Assembly: GCA_005888675.1 (NCBI GenBank)
Contig: VBBA01000018.1
Span: 1-7,535, forward strand
Direction: 5' to 3'
From: Candidatus Bathyarchaeota archaeon
GTDB lineage: Archaea > Thermoproteota > Bathyarchaeia > 40CM-2-53-6
Length of the DNA stretch: 7,535 bases
Under the pieces are notes generated by a model. That model searched no databases. It was not told where the DNA came from and saw nothing but the letters and a program-made list of their open reading frames with translations. Positions 6,242-7,535 of the stretch are shown here, piece after piece (position 1 is the stretch's first letter; the number at the start of each line of letters is the position of its first letter). The position numbers were made by a program, and so were the translations under genes.

Positions 6242-7015
6242 TTAGTCGACCCAGTGTGAAGGCTTGCTTTGAGCTTTAGACGGTTCAGCGGCTATGGACA
6301 ATGTGTTTCTTGTGGCAGTCTTTGCTCTGACGAGTGCGAAGACCGATGGGACCGCGAGACCGACGGCTCCAACTAGGCCGAGACCAACCAGGGCGAAGCC
6401 GAACATTGTAGTGGTCCCGGATGGATTTGTTAACGGGAGATTCGTCGCTACAAGCGTAGCGGTGAGGGCGTAAGGCCCAATGGCCTGCAATTCTACGGAG
6501 TAGACCAAGCCCGAGGGCATCGTGAGGATGTTTCCGGCTGCAGAATATGTCTCCCCATTGGTTCTCGATACTGAGATCGAGAGCGCATGTTTCACCGCGG
6601 TGTAGGTTTGACCCTTGAACGTTACTTGGGCAGTACCGCTGCGACTGATTTGGGCACTAAGCTTGATGCCGTGGCTTGAGTATGAGAGGGATTGATTGTT
6701 CAATTCGGGAAAGTAAGGGAATATTTCCGGCAGCGAGCTACTATTCACAACCTTCGAATAAGTCAAGTGCCTCTTGCCTGATGTTAGAGCAAAAGTCAGC
6801 TGTACGAGATCATTTTGATCGGTCGGCTGGCCGGTTTCGTTTACGACGAAAACCTCGACTGCATTACCCGCTTTTGTCAGGGAGATCTGGTACGCGACGA
6901 AACCATGATTCGGCTGTGTCCCAGAGCCTGACGCTCCTGAGGCAATGCTGGAGTAGCAGCCTAGCAACAAGAGAGCTAGAGCCACCAGTGAAACGGATGC
7001 TGGGAAACGGCTCAT
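6242..7015 (-). CDS. Exported, C-terminally anchored surface protein, unknown family
   Basis: I do not recognise the family. Counted from the ATG at 7015 (257 aa), it has a hydrophobic N-terminal signal (about 5-27, with LLLLGC at 15-20 loosely resembling a lipobox, and small residues after it), then an ectodomain of about 170 residues rich in Ser, Thr and alternating hydrophobics, suggesting beta-sandwich folds. A transmembrane helix follows (about 203-228), then a basic tail (230-257). Three N-glycosylation sequons (N59-E-T, N91-S-S, N107-Q-S) fit an archaeal surface protein. This start is chosen because GGAG sits 7 nt upstream, a TATA box lies at the right distance, and the signal peptide starts at once; the frame extends upstream to 7096, but that extension would contain the TATA box. 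It is first in a likely operon with the ABC ATPase and permease, so it could be an extracellular partner or cargo-handling subunit of that exporter. Confidence 0.8.
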   Translation of the reverse strand: MSRFPASVSLVALALLLLGCYSSIASGASGSGTQPNHGFVAYQISLTKAGNAVEVFVVNETGQPTDQNDLVQLTFALTSGKRHLTYSKVVNSSSLPEIFPYFPELNNQSLSYSSHGIKLSAQISRSGTAQVTFKGQTYTAVKHALSISVSRTNGETYSAAGNILTMPSGLVYSVELQAIGPYALTATLVATNLPLTNPSGTTTMFGFALVGLGLVGAVGLAVPSVFALVRAKTATRNTLSIAAEPSKAQSKPSHWVD

Positions 7016-7052
7016 TGGAAGTCTCCGCAACGGTCCTTGTTTAGCTATGGTT

Positions 7053-7061
7053 CGATATAAA
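7053..7061 (-). promoter_or_regulatory. TATA box of the surface protein-ABC operon
   Basis: TTTATATCG on the minus strand. A start site about 25 nt downstream would fall near 7031, giving a leader of roughly 16 nt that contains GGAG (7023-7026), 7 nt before the ATG at 7015. TATA, start region, ribosome site and start codon all line up at archaeal spacing. The start site is inferred, not observed. Confidence 0.55.
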
Positions 7062-7109
7062 CGTGGAACACACGAATTATCGTTATCGGCCTTCACAACT
7101 GCGCTTTGG

Positions 7110-7136
7110 CCTTCGCCTAGCGAACTAGATCGAAGG
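7110..7136 (-). terminator. UUCG-capped hairpin after the small membrane-protein gene
   Basis: On the minus strand, starting two bases past the TAA at 7138, CCTTCG (7136-7131) pairs with CGAAGG (7115-7110). Inside this outer stem, CTAG-TTCG-CTAG (7128-7117) forms a second 4-bp stem with a TTCG tetraloop. A small internal loop (AT opposite G) separates the two. The structure is compact and symmetric, and its place right after the stop suggests a 3'-end stabiliser or terminator, although no T-run follows. It also lies upstream of the operon promoter, so a regulator-binding inverted repeat is the alternative. Confidence 0.5.
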
Positions 7137-7137
7137 A

Positions 7138-7518
7138 TTACTGGGTTTTTGTTTCTACCTGTGAGATTTGGGGTGTTATTGGTTTTGGTGCGATGAGGAC
7201 GTGTGCATTGTGAGGATTGTAGACCGGATTCCTTCCCGAAATTGTCAGAATCAGATGCTTTGCAGATCTATAGGTGTGACCCGCCGATAATGAGACGAGA
7301 CTAGTGAAGATCCAGAAGAATGGAACACCCTGGATTACGTATGACGTAATCTTGTAGCCTGGGATACCCGGCGCTCCCACATTCGTTGTACTGATTGTAA
7401 TCTGTGGTGGCGTATTGATGAATAACCAGACTAGGTACAATGTGCTGCAGAAGCCTATGAGTGTCGAGAAGCTCATCAGGATGTCGATGAATTTCTCGAT
7501 CTTTGAAAGCAACTTCAT
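7138..7518 (-). CDS. Small two-TM membrane protein, unknown function
   Basis: A 126-aa protein I do not recognise. It has a short basic, amphipathic start (MKLLSKIEKF), a first hydrophobic helix at about 10-34, a 25-residue loop (35-57, Pro/Thr/Ile-rich), a second helix at about 58-80, and a hydrophilic tail (81-126) with several prolines and a basic patch. Both termini would be on the same side, probably cytoplasmic by the positive-inside rule. The ATG at 7518 has no visible Shine-Dalgarno, and only 17 bp of upstream sequence are in the window, so its promoter and any upstream partner are unseen. It runs in the same direction as the surface protein-ABC operon but is separated from it by a hairpin and a TATA box, so it is probably a separate transcript. 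Confidence 0.65.
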   Translation of the reverse strand: MKLLSKIEKFIDILMSFSTLIGFCSTLYLVWLFINTPPQITISTTNVGAPGIPGYKITSYVIQGVPFFWIFTSLVSLSAGHTYRSAKHLILTISGRNPVYNPHNAHVLIAPKPITPQISQVETKTQ

Positions 7519-7535
7519 GGCAGATGTTCGACCAC

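Noticed and set aside
7016..7096. Upstream extension of the surface-protein frame
   Set aside because: It contains the TATA box and precedes the signal peptide with basic, polar residues; the start at 7015 is better supported.

Overview
The window looks archaeal, most plausibly a mesophilic member of the Thermoproteota (TACK) side, though the lineage is an inference. The supporting signs are A/T-rich TATA-like boxes at archaeal spacing from starts (clearest upstream of the surface-protein gene), several genes with no Shine-Dalgarno, apparent TTG starts for two genes, an exported and membrane-anchored protein with N-glycosylation sequons, and roughly balanced base composition by eye. No rRNA, tRNA, IS element, CRISPR or phage gene was seen. 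A bacterial origin is not excluded by sequence reading alone.

Left part (1-2253, + strand): a stand-alone PPC/DUF296-domain protein, a 478-bp stretch without a convincing gene, then a complete 12-helix MFS transporter with motif A in both halves. Both genes are strikingly G/T-rich on the coding strand for long stretches.

Middle (2254-4379): a 617-bp non-coding convergent spacer with G-rich tracts, short imperfect repeats and two candidate 3'-end hairpins. Then comes a minus-strand PiT-type phosphate permease and, divergently from a 69-bp shared promoter region, a plus-strand SRPBCC/AHSA1-like protein. Both of these genes appear to use TTG starts.

Right part (4392-7518, all minus): a small two-helix membrane protein of unknown function, ending in a UUCG-capped hairpin. 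After it comes an apparent operon of three genes in transcription order: a signal-peptide-bearing, C-terminally anchored surface protein of unrecognised family, an ABC ATPase, and an ABC-2-type six-helix permease. The ATPase and permease are a standard export pair. The surface protein, with its own TATA box and Shine-Dalgarno, leads the operon and is the most interesting unknown: it may be an extracellular partner of the exporter. Nothing here is clearly a new defence or mobile system; the best lead is this surface-protein/ABC-2 cassette.
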